Assembly (NCBI GenBank): GCA_964501335.1
Contig: CAZCTC010000016.1
Coordinates: 62,001-126,000, forward strand
Source of the DNA: CAZCTC01 sp964501335
GTDB lineage: Bacteria; Chloroflexota; Anaerolineae; B4-G1; SLSP01
DNA: 64,000 nt
Direction of reading: 5' to 3'
The notes below the pieces were generated by a model, which was given only the letters and a program-made list of their open reading frames with translations, was not told where the DNA came from and searched no databases. Positions 41,372-51,081 of this stretch are shown piece by piece (the first letter of the stretch is position 1; every line of letters starts with the position of its first letter). The translations under genes and the position numbers were made by a program.

Positions 41372-42048
41372 ACGACGCCCGCCCCTCCCCTCGCCCCTGG
41401 TGGGCCAGGCTCTACCTCTGGGCCGCCGAACGACTCTACGCCGAACTGGCCTGGAGCTACGATCTCGTCAGCTGGTGCGTCAGTCTGGGCCATTGGGACG
41501 GCTGGCGCCGTCAGGCACTCCACTATATTCCACCGCAGGCCCGAATTCTGGAAATCGGCTTCGGCACCGGAGAGCTGCTCTGCGAAATGGCCCGGCGCGG
41601 CTGGGATATCTGGGGGCTCGATCTCTCCCCCAAAATGCAGCGCATCACCGCTCGCAAACTCCGTCGCCGTGGACTCCGGGCTCCCTGCATTCAAGCCCCC
41701 ACCCAGGCCATGCCCTTCGCCGCCGGCAGCTTCGACATCCTCCTCTCGACCTTCCCCGCCCCCTACATCGCCGCCCCCGCCACCCTGAACGAAGCCTATC
41801 GCCTGCTGCGTCCCGGCGGCCGACTGATCATCGCCGGAACCTTCTTCAAAGTCGACGATCACCGACTTCACCCGCTGCTCCAACTGGTCTTCGGCGGCCC
41901 CCACAACGAAGAACGCTTCCACTCCTGGCCCGCCGCCGAAGCAGCCGGCTTTCAACTCACCATCGACGAAAACCCACCCGCTCAAGACAACAAAAAACCG
42001 GGGGCGGTTCGCCTCCCGATTTTAATTCTGGAGAAAAAAGAGCTATGA
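41368..42048 (+). CDS. Class I SAM-dependent methyltransferase
   Basis: A 226-residue methyltransferase. Motif I is RILEIGFGTGELLCEMARRG near 58, the acidic loop GLDLSPKM near 83, motif post-I near 108 (AMPFAAGSFDILLSTFP), and the LRPGGRLIIAG strand near 145. It resembles UbiE/Coq5-like small-molecule methyltransferases. Coupled by ATGA overlaps at both ends to its neighbours. Substrate unknown. Confidence 0.88.
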   Translation: MNDARPSPRPWWARLYLWAAERLYAELAWSYDLVSWCVSLGHWDGWRRQALHYIPPQARILEIGFGTGELLCEMARRGWDIWGLDLSPKMQRITARKLRRRGLRAPCIQAPTQAMPFAAGSFDILLSTFPAPYIAAPATLNEAYRLLRPGGRLIIAGTFFKVDDHRLHPLLQLVFGGPHNEERFHSWPAAEAAGFQLTIDENPPAQDNKKPGAVRLPILILEKKEL

Positions 42049-42815
42049 CCCTCTCTTTCTACACCCACCTCACCCCCAACGCCACAGCGACGGAAACCAC
42101 CCCCGGCAGCTGGCGACTCGAACTTCCCGCCGGACCGGCCCATAGTTATCGCGTCACCCAGATCGACGACTATACCCACTTGCGTCGCCGGAACTACCCC
42201 TGGCATCCGCCGCTGAAATTATCGCTCCGCGCCCGCATCAACGTCCCGGACTTCCCCGGCACCTGGGGCTTCGGCCTCTGGAACGATCCCTTCACCGCCA
42301 GTCTGGGCCTCGGCGGCATGGCCCGCCGCCTTCCCGCCCTCCCCAACGCCGCCTGGTTCTTCCATGCCTCCTCGCAAAACTACCTGGCCATCCACGACGA
42401 CCATCCCGCCAGCGGCTGGCTGGCCGCCACCTTCTCCGCCCCCATCCTGCCGGCGCCCCTCTACCTCGCCGGCCTGCCCATTCTACCGTTGCTGATCAAC
42501 CGCATCACAGCCCCCGGCCTGCGCCGCCTGGGCCGCCGCCTCATCCACGAATCGGCCGCCCGGCTGGAAAGCGATCCCACCCTCTGGCACACCTACACCA
42601 TCGAATGGACCCTGCAACAGGTCAGTTTCTACATCGACGAAACGCTCCAGTTCAGCACCACCGTCGTCCCTCAGGGCCCCCTGGGACTCGTCCTCTGGGT
42701 AGACAATCAATACGCCGCACTCCCCCCCGACGGCGCGCTGAACTTCGGCTCCCTATCCAGCCCCGCCGTCACCCTTGAACTGGAAGATATCTCAATTTTC
42801 ACTCCACCAGCGTAG
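42045..42815 (+). CDS. Concanavalin-like (GH16/LamG-fold) protein
   Basis: A 256-residue protein without a signal peptide. WGFGLWNDPF near 78 and HTYTIEWTLQQVSFYIDET near 180, with the final QGPLGLVLWVDNQYA, are typical of the jelly-roll fold of glycoside hydrolase 16 and related lectins. The GH16 catalytic ExDxE triad is not evident, so it may bind rather than cleave. Its start overlaps the methyltransferase stop (ATGA). It overlaps the convergent HD gene by 17 bases at the 3-prime ends. Confidence 0.75.
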   Translation: MTLSFYTHLTPNATATETTPGSWRLELPAGPAHSYRVTQIDDYTHLRRRNYPWHPPLKLSLRARINVPDFPGTWGFGLWNDPFTASLGLGGMARRLPALPNAAWFFHASSQNYLAIHDDHPASGWLAATFSAPILPAPLYLAGLPILPLLINRITAPGLRRLGRRLIHESAARLESDPTLWHTYTIEWTLQQVSFYIDETLQFSTTVVPQGPLGLVLWVDNQYAALPPDGALNFGSLSSPAVTLELEDISIFTPPA

Positions 42816-43332
42816 CGCTGTTCAAATTGATCCCCCACCAGTCCAAAATCAGCTCCGGCCTCTTCATCTCGCGCGCCCGGGCACTCGCCCAATCCACCAA
42901 CGTCGCCTCTTTTGCCTCCGGCGTACACAGCCGCGACATCCGCGTCCGTATCCCCAACCTCCCCAGATCCAACCGATCCGCATCCCAGCAGGTCTGACAG
43001 GTGACCTCGGCCTCCAGAAATCCTAACGAATGATCCCGACAGGCCGTATACAACAGCGCAAAATCGGCATCGGGAAGATCAAAAAACTTCCCCCGCAGCG
43101 AAAGCGCCAGCTCCGCCCCCCGCTTTCCATGATCCGGGTCCGTCCCCTCACAAATCCGCCCCGCATCATGAAAAACCGCAAACAACATCACCACCTGACG
43201 ATTCGCTCCGGTAGCATCCGTCAAACGCAAGCCGTTTTCCAACACCCGTGCCCAATGCGCCACGCCGTGCAAGCCATTCCACGATAGCACATACTGTCGT
43301 AAAATTGCCGCAACCAAAGCTGAATCGACCAT
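42799..43332 (-). CDS. HD-domain phosphohydrolase-like protein
   Basis: A 177-residue HD protein: HGVAHWARVLENGL near 22 (first His), LFAVFHDAGR near 50 (the HD pair), DPDHGKRGAELAL near 65, and DADRLDLGRLG near 118 (the last Asp). These residues form the metal site of HD hydrolases. ATG 43332 follows GGAGGGGAACC. It probably hydrolyses a phosphate ester or nucleotide; the substrate is unknown. Confidence 0.87.
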   Translation of the reverse strand: MVDSALVAAILRQYVLSWNGLHGVAHWARVLENGLRLTDATGANRQVVMLFAVFHDAGRICEGTDPDHGKRGAELALSLRGKFFDLPDADFALLYTACRDHSLGFLEAEVTCQTCWDADRLDLGRLGIRTRMSRLCTPEAKEATLVDWASARAREMKRPELILDWWGINLNSATLVE

Positions 43333-43394
43333 GGTTCCCCTCCCCTCTTCTCGCTGGTAACAATAAAACGTCCTGGATAATCTGTTCTGAAAAA

Positions 43395-43640
43395 TAGCCC
43401 GGCCTTGTAGCGTCCCGCAAATGATGCCCTCCCCGTAAGATGCGCCGCGCTGGACAGGAGGAGGGAATTTGTTTTTTGGGGAATTTGCACGCCTCAGAAG
43501 GCGTGCAAATTCCCCCAGCCGACAACTCATTACGTTTTACGTTTTTTGTTGATGTTTTTGCGCGCATCAGAATGCGCACCAAAACACAGCCCTTTTCCAG
43601 AACCATCCAGGCAGCGCAGGCTGTCTGCTGTCTACTTCCC
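43395..43640 (-). repeat. Palindromic element copy 16, composite with two hairpins
   Basis: Reverse orientation. Flank TCTGAAAAATAGCCCGGCC, right module TGTAGCGTCCCGCAAATGAT..GCGCCGCGCTGGACAGGAGG. A first hairpin at 43478-43515 (GGGGAATTTGCACGCC, loop TCAGAA) is followed by a spacer with TTACGTTTTACGTTTT, a second hairpin 43552-43587 (ATGTTTTTGCGCGCAT), the left module CCTTTTCCAGAACCATCCAG, and GGCTGTCTGCTGTCTAC. It looks like one element inserted in another. Confidence 0.78.
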
Positions 43641-43654
43641 AGAAAATCTCCGCT

Positions 43655-43697
43655 CTTCTTCTCTGTGCTCCCTGTGACTCTGTGGTGAAATCTCTGC
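43655..43697 (-). repeat. CACAGAG-type repeat
   Basis: TTCTCTGTGCTCCCTGTGAC followed by TCTGTGGTGAAATCTCT. The same string style recurs at 37470-37512, 50850-50930 and 53995-54040. It closes the 43333-43707 gap, which holds no gene. Confidence 0.6.
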
Positions 43698-43707
43698 TCA
43701 TCACGTT

Positions 43708-46700
43708 TCAGAGCTGCGCCGCCAGCAACTCCCGATTGAACGGCACCTTCTCCAGGAACGATTGCTGCATCGCCTCATCTTTAATATCCGCCAGCATCGT
43801 CAACAACTTACCCCGCGCCCGCGTCAACACCTCCGCAGCCCGTTCATCCCCGGCCGCCTTCAACACCTTATAACAGGTCAATTCCACCCACAACGGATCG
43901 TCCGCCCCATCCAGCAAACCGCCGCCCGCCAGATAAGCCAGAATCGCTTCCACAAAGAGCTGCGCCTTCGCTACCTCCCCTTGCGCCAGCGCCACCCGCG
44001 CCAGCCCGGCCCACGGCTCCGTCGCCAGGTTCAATTCACCTAATTCTTGATGAACCTCCAGCGAAGCCTGATAGGCCGCCGCCGATTCATCCCAACGCCC
44101 CATCCCTTCCAACACCACCCCTAATTCCAACCAGCCCCAGCCTTCCAGCACCCGTGATTTAAGCTGCTGAAATTTTGCCAGCCCTTCCCGGGCACAGGAT
44201 TCACCGGCCGCGCTCTCACCCTGATGGTGATACATCCGGGCCATGGTAATCAACCCCAACGCTTCCAAATGGGGATGTTGGATCTCCCGACGGATCTGAA
44301 TGGCCTGCTCATAACAAACCCGGGCCTCCGGATACATCCCCAACCCCACATACGTATTCCCCAGATTTCCCAACAGAATTCCTTCGCCGACCCGATCCCC
44401 AATCTCCCGATAGACTTCCAGCGCCATTGAAAAATAATACTGGCACTGCCCATAAAAATATTGATCTAAAGTCTGCCGTCCTAATTCATTGTAAGCCGCC
44501 GCCATTCCACGACGATCCCCTAACCGTTGTGCCAGCTCCAACGCTCGCTCCGCCCATACCCGAAACTCCGCATACTGGCCCAGATAGCTGCAAACCACGC
44601 CCATCCCCCGCACATAACCGGTCTGAACGATAGGATTGTCCGGACTTAAAGCCAACGCCCGTTCCAACCAGCCCGGCGCTTCATGATATCGCCCCAAACG
44701 ACATAACAGATGAGCCCCTCGGATCAACGCCCGGGCTTCCATCATCTCATCGTGATCGCGGCGGGCCGCCGCGATGGATCGCTCTATCCAAACCATCGCC
44801 GCATCATAATCTCTTGTATTCTCCACATATTCAACCCATTGTAAAGCCACCTCAGCTTCACGCTGATTTCCCCCCAATTCAACCACCAGCCGATCCAACG
44901 CTTCCAGATCAGCCCGCTGCTCTTCCCGCGAAGCGACCAACCGATAAACCTTCACCCGTGTCAACAAAGCTGTATACCGGATCTCTTTATCGCTATCCGG
45001 TGCCAGCGCCAATACCCGATTTAAATAGTCCAGCGCGCGTTGATTGGCATATTGCTCCGCTTCCACCAATCCCGCCAGCAAAGCATACCGGCATTCCCGG
45101 ACGGCATCCCCCGCCTCGCCGAAATGATAGGCCAGCGCGACCGCATGATCCATCAATTCGGACTGATAAACGCTTTCCATCGCCAGCCCGATCTGTTGAT
45201 GCAGTGCCCGCCGGGCAATCGGAACCGTCGATTCAAGGGTTCCTTCCCTCAGCTTGTCGTGAACAAACTGCCACTGCCCATCTTGCTGCTCCAACACCAC
45301 CGCATTGGCACAAACCCGCAACCAGCGATCCAGATCCTCATCCGGAACCGCCGCCCGCATCACTATCCGGTTGATTCGTCGGCCGGCCACCGCCGCCAGC
45401 TGCAAAAGTGAAAAGGCCCAATCCGGCACCCGCTCCAACCGCCGCCGCACGACCGCCGCCACGCCGCCGATCAACAACGATTCCCCGACCTGCCGTTCAT
45501 CCACAAGCTCCAGTTGCCCGGCCTCTTCGGCCAATGCCCGCATAATCTCGACCAGAAAAAAGGCATTGCCCTCCGTCTCCCGCTGCAAAAACGAAACCAG
45601 CTCCGGCCGTCGCCCCACCGGGCCCAACATCGCGGCACAAAGATCGGAGGTCGCCTCCATCGCCAGCCGGCCCAGCTTCAAAACCCGCATCTCCGGCAGC
45701 CGTTTCGGCAAATCCGGCACTTCATCGTCTCGATAACTCCCCACAATCAACACCGGCATACTCCCTACCTGCCGGTTCAACCACTGCAAAAAGGCCAGAC
45801 TCCCATCCCCGGCCCAATGTAAATCCTCCAGCAACAACAATACCGGCGCACGACCGGCACATCGACGCAGCAAATCATTCATCACGCCCAGCAACCGCGC
45901 CCGCGCCGCCTGCGGCTCCAGAAATGGAGCTTCCGCCACCGGACGGCCAACCAGCTGCTCAATATCCGGCAATAACGCCCGCAACACCCCGGCCTCCAGA
46001 TCGTTCGGTCCGCCCGACACCGCCAGCCACCGCGCCGGATCTCGCCAGAGTTGATAGAGCAGTCCTCCTTGCGCCACCGTCCGCCCCTCCAGGACCACAC
46101 AGCCCTGCACCAGCGCCCGCGTCCGCAACTCCCGCAACAGGCGAGACTTCCCCACACCGCTCTCCCCACCGATCAACCACGAACTCCCCTGCCCGCCCCG
46201 GGCCGCCTGCAAGGCCGACTGCAACGCGGCAAGCTCCACATTCCGCCCCACAAACGTCGCCGATTGCAGGAAACTTTCCCGGATCGCCCCGGTTTCATCC
46301 CGCAGCTCTCCCGTCAGGAACCCTTCCAAATCCTGAATCACCGTCCGTGCATCCGCATAACGCAGAGCCGGATCTTTGGCCGTCAGGCGTCGTAACACCG
46401 GCGCCAACTCAGGGGAGATCCCCGGTTGATTGAAATCCGGCTCCTCTTCCAAAATCGCATCCAGCAAAGCGCTGAAATCCTGCGTGGCAAAAGGATAAAA
46501 ACCGGCAAACAATTCGTAAGCCATCATCCCGACCGCGTACAAATCCGAGGCCGGACCGGCGGACGCTCCGGAAAGGATCTCCGGCGCCATATAGGCCAGC
46601 GATCCCGATATCCCCCGCGAACCTCCGCTCAACGCCGCCAGCCCAAAATCCAACACCTTGACCCGCCCCTCGCTGATCAATACATTCGAGGGCTTCAAAT

Positions 46701-47121
46701 CCCGATGCACAATCCCCTGGCGATGGATATAGACCAACGCCTGCAACAGCTGAACCAGCCAGGTAATCTTCACGCTCTCGGAGACACCCTTCCCGGCCTC
46801 CAAAAGCATCCGGGCCTCCGGCAAATACTCCATGGTAAAAAAGGGCTCCCGGCGTTCATCAAATCCGTAATCCCACACCCCGATCACATAAGGATGCTGC
46901 AAAGTGGAGAGCGCTTGAAATTCCCGCGAGAGCGATAACCGCAAATCCACGCCCCCCTGGCTGGTATCCAGATGCAACAACTCGGAAGAGCCCAACACGA
47001 CCTTGAGAGCCACCACCGTCCCGGTCAACCGATCCACGGCCCGATAGACGGCGCCCATAGCTCCCCGGCCCAGTTCCGCCTCCAGTTGATACCGTTCTCC
47101 GACCTTCGGTTTTGCTTCCAT
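43708..47121 (-). CDS. Ser/Thr protein kinase-AAA-TPR signalling protein A
   Basis: A 1137-residue multidomain protein. The kinase domain (about 10-270) has GRGAMGAVYRAV, VALKVVL, HRDLKPSNVLI and VLDFGLAALSG, so it looks active. Next comes a STAND/AAA ATPase (about 285-640): FVGRNVELAAL, the P-loop GGESGVGKSRLLRELRTRA, LLLLEDLHWAGDGSL. TPR helices fill about 660-1100 (YNELGRQTL, ILLGNLGNTYVGLGMYPEA). The plan resembles PknK/MalT-like regulators but no HTH is seen. AGGAGAGGCCAC precedes ATG. It is a paralogue of the next upstream gene. Targets unknown. Confidence 0.9.
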   Translation of the reverse strand: MEAKPKVGERYQLEAELGRGAMGAVYRAVDRLTGTVVALKVVLGSSELLHLDTSQGGVDLRLSLSREFQALSTLQHPYVIGVWDYGFDERREPFFTMEYLPEARMLLEAGKGVSESVKITWLVQLLQALVYIHRQGIVHRDLKPSNVLISEGRVKVLDFGLAALSGGSRGISGSLAYMAPEILSGASAGPASDLYAVGMMAYELFAGFYPFATQDFSALLDAILEEEPDFNQPGISPELAPVLRRLTAKDPALRYADARTVIQDLEGFLTGELRDETGAIRESFLQSATFVGRNVELAALQSALQAARGGQGSSWLIGGESGVGKSRLLRELRTRALVQGCVVLEGRTVAQGGLLYQLWRDPARWLAVSGGPNDLEAGVLRALLPDIEQLVGRPVAEAPFLEPQAARARLLGVMNDLLRRCAGRAPVLLLLEDLHWAGDGSLAFLQWLNRQVGSMPVLIVGSYRDDEVPDLPKRLPEMRVLKLGRLAMEATSDLCAAMLGPVGRRPELVSFLQRETEGNAFFLVEIMRALAEEAGQLELVDERQVGESLLIGGVAAVVRRRLERVPDWAFSLLQLAAVAGRRINRIVMRAAVPDEDLDRWLRVCANAVVLEQQDGQWQFVHDKLREGTLESTVPIARRALHQQIGLAMESVYQSELMDHAVALAYHFGEAGDAVRECRYALLAGLVEAEQYANQRALDYLNRVLALAPDSDKEIRYTALLTRVKVYRLVASREEQRADLEALDRLVVELGGNQREAEVALQWVEYVENTRDYDAAMVWIERSIAAARRDHDEMMEARALIRGAHLLCRLGRYHEAPGWLERALALSPDNPIVQTGYVRGMGVVCSYLGQYAEFRVWAERALELAQRLGDRRGMAAAYNELGRQTLDQYFYGQCQYYFSMALEVYREIGDRVGEGILLGNLGNTYVGLGMYPEARVCYEQAIQIRREIQHPHLEALGLITMARMYHHQGESAAGESCAREGLAKFQQLKSRVLEGWGWLELGVVLEGMGRWDESAAAYQASLEVHQELGELNLATEPWAGLARVALAQGEVAKAQLFVEAILAYLAGGGLLDGADDPLWVELTCYKVLKAAGDERAAEVLTRARGKLLTMLADIKDEAMQQSFLEKVPFNRELLAAQL

Positions 47122-47157
47122 GTGGCCTCTCCTGGCTCACCCAATCAACGAAGAAAA

Positions 47158-47196
47158 ATGATAGACCTGTGTGGCTAGTCTGAAAAAAAGCCATAA
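47158..47196 (+). repeat. Left-module fragment of the palindromic element
   Basis: GACCTGTGTGGCTAGTCTGA with AAAAAAGCCAT matches the left module of copies 6 and 7 and stops where the hairpin should begin. It lies in the short gap between the two kinase paralogues. Confidence 0.45.
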
Positions 47197-47201
47197 ATTG
47201 C

Positions 47202-50200
47202 TCAAAACAAATCCTCTTTACGCTCCTGCTCGTAAAGCCGCTTCAATTCCCGATTGACGGTCACCCGCTCCAAAAAGGAACGCTGCACCGCTTCATCCTC
47301 AATCCGGGCCGCCTGCATCCAGAGTTCCCGATAGGCCCGCGTCAAAATCTCCCCGGCCCGGCAATCCCCGACGCTCTGCAATACCTGATACAGGCTCAAC
47401 TCAACCCATAAAGGATCGTCGGCCCCATCCAGACTCCCGCCACCCTGGAGATAGCTCAAAATCTCCTCCACATATCCCAGCGCCGGCTCAATCTGCCCCT
47501 GCGCCAGCGCCAATCGCGCCAGCCCGGCCAGCGGCTCCGCCGCCAGATTCGGTTCGCCCAACTTACGCCGGATCTCCAACGCCTGAACATAGGCCGTCCC
47601 GGCTTCCCCCCAACGTTCCAGACCTTCCAGCGCATACCCCCGATTCGTCCAGGCCCATCCCTGCAACCATAAGTCTTCCGTTCGTTGCGCCACCGCCAAC
47701 CCTTCACCGCTGGAACGTTCAGCCGCCGCATAATCTCCCTGGTGATGGAAAAGTCGCGCCAGCGTCACCAACGCCAATCCCTCATGCTGCACACTGCGCA
47801 ACTCCCTCCGGATCGCCAGGGCCTCTTCATAACATTCCCGGGCCTGCTCATACTGCCCCAACGCCAGATAAACATTCCCTAAATTCCCCAGGACGATATT
47901 TTCACCCGTCCGATCGCCGACATCCCGATACCCTTGCAAAGCCTGACTGAAATAATCGCGTCCCGCTTCATAATAGAAAAGGTCCAGGTTCAAACGGCCC
48001 AGCTCATTCAAAGTACCGGCCACGCCGCGCCGATCTCCCAGCTGCTGAAAAATTGCTAACGCCCGTTCGACCCACTCCCGGCATTCGGCATAACGTCCCT
48101 GAAGCCAGCAGACAATGCCCAAGCCTCGCGCGACATCCGCTTCAATCGAAAGGGAATCCGCCCCTACCCCCAACACCAACAGAAAGCGAGCCCGTGACAA
48201 CTCATAATTTCCCTGCCGATAGAGCAAGTGCCCATAACGTAAATGGGCCCGGGCCTGCAATAAAATCGTCTCCCGTCCGGGCATCAAAGCGATGGCCCGA
48301 TCCAACAAAGCCATCGCCCCGGCATAATCCCCGGTCCGCTCGGCCACCCCGGCCTGTTCCATGTACAGAGCTGCCCGCTGCCCGTCATCCCCCCAATCCG
48401 CCAGCAAGAGCGCCAGGGCCTCTAAATCCTGTTGCTGCTCGGGCCGTTTTCCCAATAAAGCATAAACCCGTGCCCGGGCCAGCCAGACGGTATACCGCCC
48501 CTCGCGATCGCTCTCCGGCATCAGTTCCAGCGCCCGCCCCAGATAATCGAGCGCATATTGATTGGAATACTGCGCCGCGGCCTGAAGCCCTGTGAACAAC
48601 GCATACCGACATTCTCGTTCCACATCCCCCGCCGCGCCGAAATGATAGGCCAGCTCGAGCGCCCGCACGGGAAGCTGATCGGCATAGAGCTTTTCGATAG
48701 CCGTTCCAATCCGGCCATGTAAAGCGCGCTGCTCCTCAGGCAAAACCGCCGCCAAAATCCCCTCGCGCAGCTTCTCATGGACAAATTGCCAGGACGATTC
48801 CTGAAATTCCACAATGGCCCGATGTGCGCAAACCGTCAACCACCGTTCCACATCGTCCCCGGGCGCCGCCGCCGCCAGCAACGCCGGATCGACCTGCCGT
48901 CCTGCTACCGCAGCCAGCCGTAATAACCCTTCCGCCCAGGCCGGCGCCGATTTCAACCGCCGCTGCACCACCTCCGCCACCCCGCCGGCAAACACTTTCA
49001 CCGGCAGGGTCGCACTTTGCACCTGATCCAACCGCCCGGCCTCCACCGCCAGCGCTCGCACCACCTCGACCAGGAAGAAAGCATTGCCCTCCGTCTCCCG
49101 CTGCAAGAAAGAGAGCATCTCCGGTTGCCGGCCGGCCTCCCCCAACATCGTACTGCAAAGAGCCGCCATCGCCGCCGGCGAGAGCCTCCCCAAATGCAAC
49201 CGCTGCATCTCCGGCAACAACTCCGGCATCTGCGGCGCCTCATCGCTGCGATAGCTGCCCACCACCAGCAAGGGATATTTGGGCGCCAGCCGGCTCACCA
49301 GATTCAACAGGGCCAGTCCGTTATCGCCGATCCAGTGCAGATCCTCCAACACAATCATCAACGGCCCCCGCTCTAGAGCCCGTCGCAATAAAACTGTCAT
49401 CACTCCCCGCAATTGCATCTGCACAGCCTGCGGATCCAGCAAAGGCAACGCCGCCACTGGCCGCTCCAGAATCTCCTCGATATCCGGAACCAGCAACTTC
49501 AACACCCCGGCCTCCTGATCGTTGGGTTCGGCCAGCAACGCCAGCCAGCGCGCAATCGGCCGCCACATATGATAGGGCAACCAGCCGCTCGCTATCGACG
49601 CGCCCACCAACACCGGGATGCCCTCGACCAGCGCCCGCGTCCGCAACTCCCGCAGCAGGCGTGACTTGCCCACGCCATTCTCTCCCCCAATCAACCAGGC
49701 ACTCCCCATCCCCTTCCGCGCCGCCACCAGGGCCAGCGAGAGCTGCTCCAGTTCCACCTCCCGCCCTACAAACGCCGCCGCCTGGAGATAACTGTCCCGG
49801 ATCTCCTCCGTCTCTTCCACCACCGGCAGATCCAACAACTCCCGCATCGCCCGAATCACGGCCCGGGCATCCGGATAACGCAAGCCCGGCGCCTTGGATA
49901 AAAGACACCGCAGGATCGCCGTCATCCCCAAAGGAATTTCACAACAGCTGAAATCCGGTTCCAGCTCAAAAATCGCATCGAGCAACCCGCTCAAATCGTC
50001 GGCCGCAAAGGGATGATGTCCGGCAAACAATTCATAAGCCATCACCCCCACCGAATAGAGATCCGACGCGACACTGGCCGGAGCCCCTTCCAACACCTCC
50101 GGAGCCATATAGGCCAGCGCCCCCGAAATCCCCGAAGCCAGACCGTCCAACGCCGCCAACCCAAAATCTAAAACCTTCACCTGCCCGCCACTGACCAGGA

Positions 50201-50639
50201 CATTCGACGGCTTAAGGTCCCGATGCACCACGCCCTGACGATGAATATAAGCCAGCGCCTGTAACAACTGCACCAAAAGATCGAGCTTTTTGCTGATCCC
50301 GGCCCCCGCCGTCGCCTCAAAAAAAGTCTGGGAGTCGGGGAGATATTCCATGGTAAAAAAGGGCTCACGCTGCTCATCAAAACCGTAATCCCGGACCCCA
50401 ATCACATAAGGATGCCGTAAGATGGAAAGCGTCTGAAATTCGCGCGTCATCGCCATCCGCAAATCGGCTCCCCCGCCGCGAGTATCCAGATGCAACCGTT
50501 CCGCCGAAGCGCTCACCCGTTTCAAAGCCACCCGCTCCCCGCTCAGCCGATCCACCGCCAGATAGACAGCCCCCATTCCCCCGCGGCCCAGCTCAGCCTC
50601 CAGGCGATACCGTTTCCCTACAATCGGCTTGTTATCCAT
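47202..50639 (-). CDS. Ser/Thr protein kinase-AAA-TPR signalling protein B
   Basis: A 1145-residue paralogue of the next gene with the same order. Kinase (about 10-270): GRGGMGAVYLAVD, VALKRVSAS, HRDLKPSNVLVSG, VLDFGLAALDG. STAND ATPase: FVGREVELEQL, GGENGVGKSRLLRELR, IVLEDLHWIGDNGL. TPR: LNELGRLNLDL, IVLGNLGNVYLALGQYEQA. I chose ATG 50639 (MDNKPIVGKRY), aligned with the paralogue start. The two genes arose by tandem duplication and may act as a hetero-pair. Ligand and substrate unknown. Confidence 0.9.
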   Translation of the reverse strand: MDNKPIVGKRYRLEAELGRGGMGAVYLAVDRLSGERVALKRVSASAERLHLDTRGGGADLRMAMTREFQTLSILRHPYVIGVRDYGFDEQREPFFTMEYLPDSQTFFEATAGAGISKKLDLLVQLLQALAYIHRQGVVHRDLKPSNVLVSGGQVKVLDFGLAALDGLASGISGALAYMAPEVLEGAPASVASDLYSVGVMAYELFAGHHPFAADDLSGLLDAIFELEPDFSCCEIPLGMTAILRCLLSKAPGLRYPDARAVIRAMRELLDLPVVEETEEIRDSYLQAAAFVGREVELEQLSLALVAARKGMGSAWLIGGENGVGKSRLLRELRTRALVEGIPVLVGASIASGWLPYHMWRPIARWLALLAEPNDQEAGVLKLLVPDIEEILERPVAALPLLDPQAVQMQLRGVMTVLLRRALERGPLMIVLEDLHWIGDNGLALLNLVSRLAPKYPLLVVGSYRSDEAPQMPELLPEMQRLHLGRLSPAAMAALCSTMLGEAGRQPEMLSFLQRETEGNAFFLVEVVRALAVEAGRLDQVQSATLPVKVFAGGVAEVVQRRLKSAPAWAEGLLRLAAVAGRQVDPALLAAAAPGDDVERWLTVCAHRAIVEFQESSWQFVHEKLREGILAAVLPEEQRALHGRIGTAIEKLYADQLPVRALELAYHFGAAGDVERECRYALFTGLQAAAQYSNQYALDYLGRALELMPESDREGRYTVWLARARVYALLGKRPEQQQDLEALALLLADWGDDGQRAALYMEQAGVAERTGDYAGAMALLDRAIALMPGRETILLQARAHLRYGHLLYRQGNYELSRARFLLVLGVGADSLSIEADVARGLGIVCWLQGRYAECREWVERALAIFQQLGDRRGVAGTLNELGRLNLDLFYYEAGRDYFSQALQGYRDVGDRTGENIVLGNLGNVYLALGQYEQARECYEEALAIRRELRSVQHEGLALVTLARLFHHQGDYAAAERSSGEGLAVAQRTEDLWLQGWAWTNRGYALEGLERWGEAGTAYVQALEIRRKLGEPNLAAEPLAGLARLALAQGQIEPALGYVEEILSYLQGGGSLDGADDPLWVELSLYQVLQSVGDCRAGEILTRAYRELWMQAARIEDEAVQRSFLERVTVNRELKRLYEQERKEDLF

Positions 50640-50674
50640 AGATTTGCCTTCATTATCCTGAAAATAACCCACCC

Positions 50675-50790
50675 CTAAGATACAACGCACTGGATGGGAA
50701 AAAAGAATTTTTTTGTTGATGTTTTGGTGGGCTTCAGAAAGCCCGCCAAAACATCGGCCTTTTCCAGAGCCGCCCCGGCGACAATTGCGC
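50675..50790 (-). repeat. Palindromic element copy 17
   Basis: Reverse orientation: AAGATACAACGCACTGGAT, AAAAGAATTTTTTT, hairpin 50719-50754 (ATGTTTTGGTGGGC with one G-T pair, loop TTCAGAAA), and CCTTTTCCAGAGCCGCCCCG. Lies 5-prime of kinase B. Confidence 0.78.
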
Positions 50791-50849
50791 CAGCTGACAA
50801 ATCATCCCTGTCAGGGTTCACGTTCCAGATCGAAGAATTAATAAATCTT

Positions 50850-50930
50850 CTCTTCCTCTTCTCTGTAAACTCTGCGCCCTGTGGTGAAATTTCTTCTTCC
50901 CTCTGTGATGAACTCTCTTCTCTCTGAAAA
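50850..50930 (-). repeat. CACAGAG-type repeat, doubled
   Basis: CTTCTCTGTAAACTCTGCGC then CCTGTGGTGAAATTTCTTCT and a second CTCTGTGATGAACTCTCTTC: two consecutive diverged units. In the 50640-51081 gap, which has no gene. Confidence 0.5.
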
Positions 50931-50933
50931 CGC

Positions 50934-50969
50934 AAAGTTGCGGGCCTAAATCCAAAAGCCCGCAACTTT
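50934..50969. terminator. Hairpin after the GAF histidine-kinase gene
   Basis: AAAGTTGCGGGC pairs with GCCCGCAACTTT around a 12-base loop. It is followed by TTACC on plus and GCGTTTTC on minus. A moderate terminator, placed about 110 bases after the minus-strand gene end. Confidence 0.5.
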
Positions 50970-51081
50970 TACCATTTCTGATTGCTTATGGTTCAATTAG
51001 CGGGCCGCCACCTCAACCATCCAGTCATTCCACACCCCCACCCCACCGGCATGGTCAAAATCAAAAGATCTAATCTGCTCA

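Noticed and set aside
41016..42044. Upstream extension of the GH16/LamG-fold gene
   Set aside because: The frame is open but reads Arg/Pro/Ser-rich shadow sequence opposite the methyltransferase; the ATGA overlap at 42045 is a natural start.
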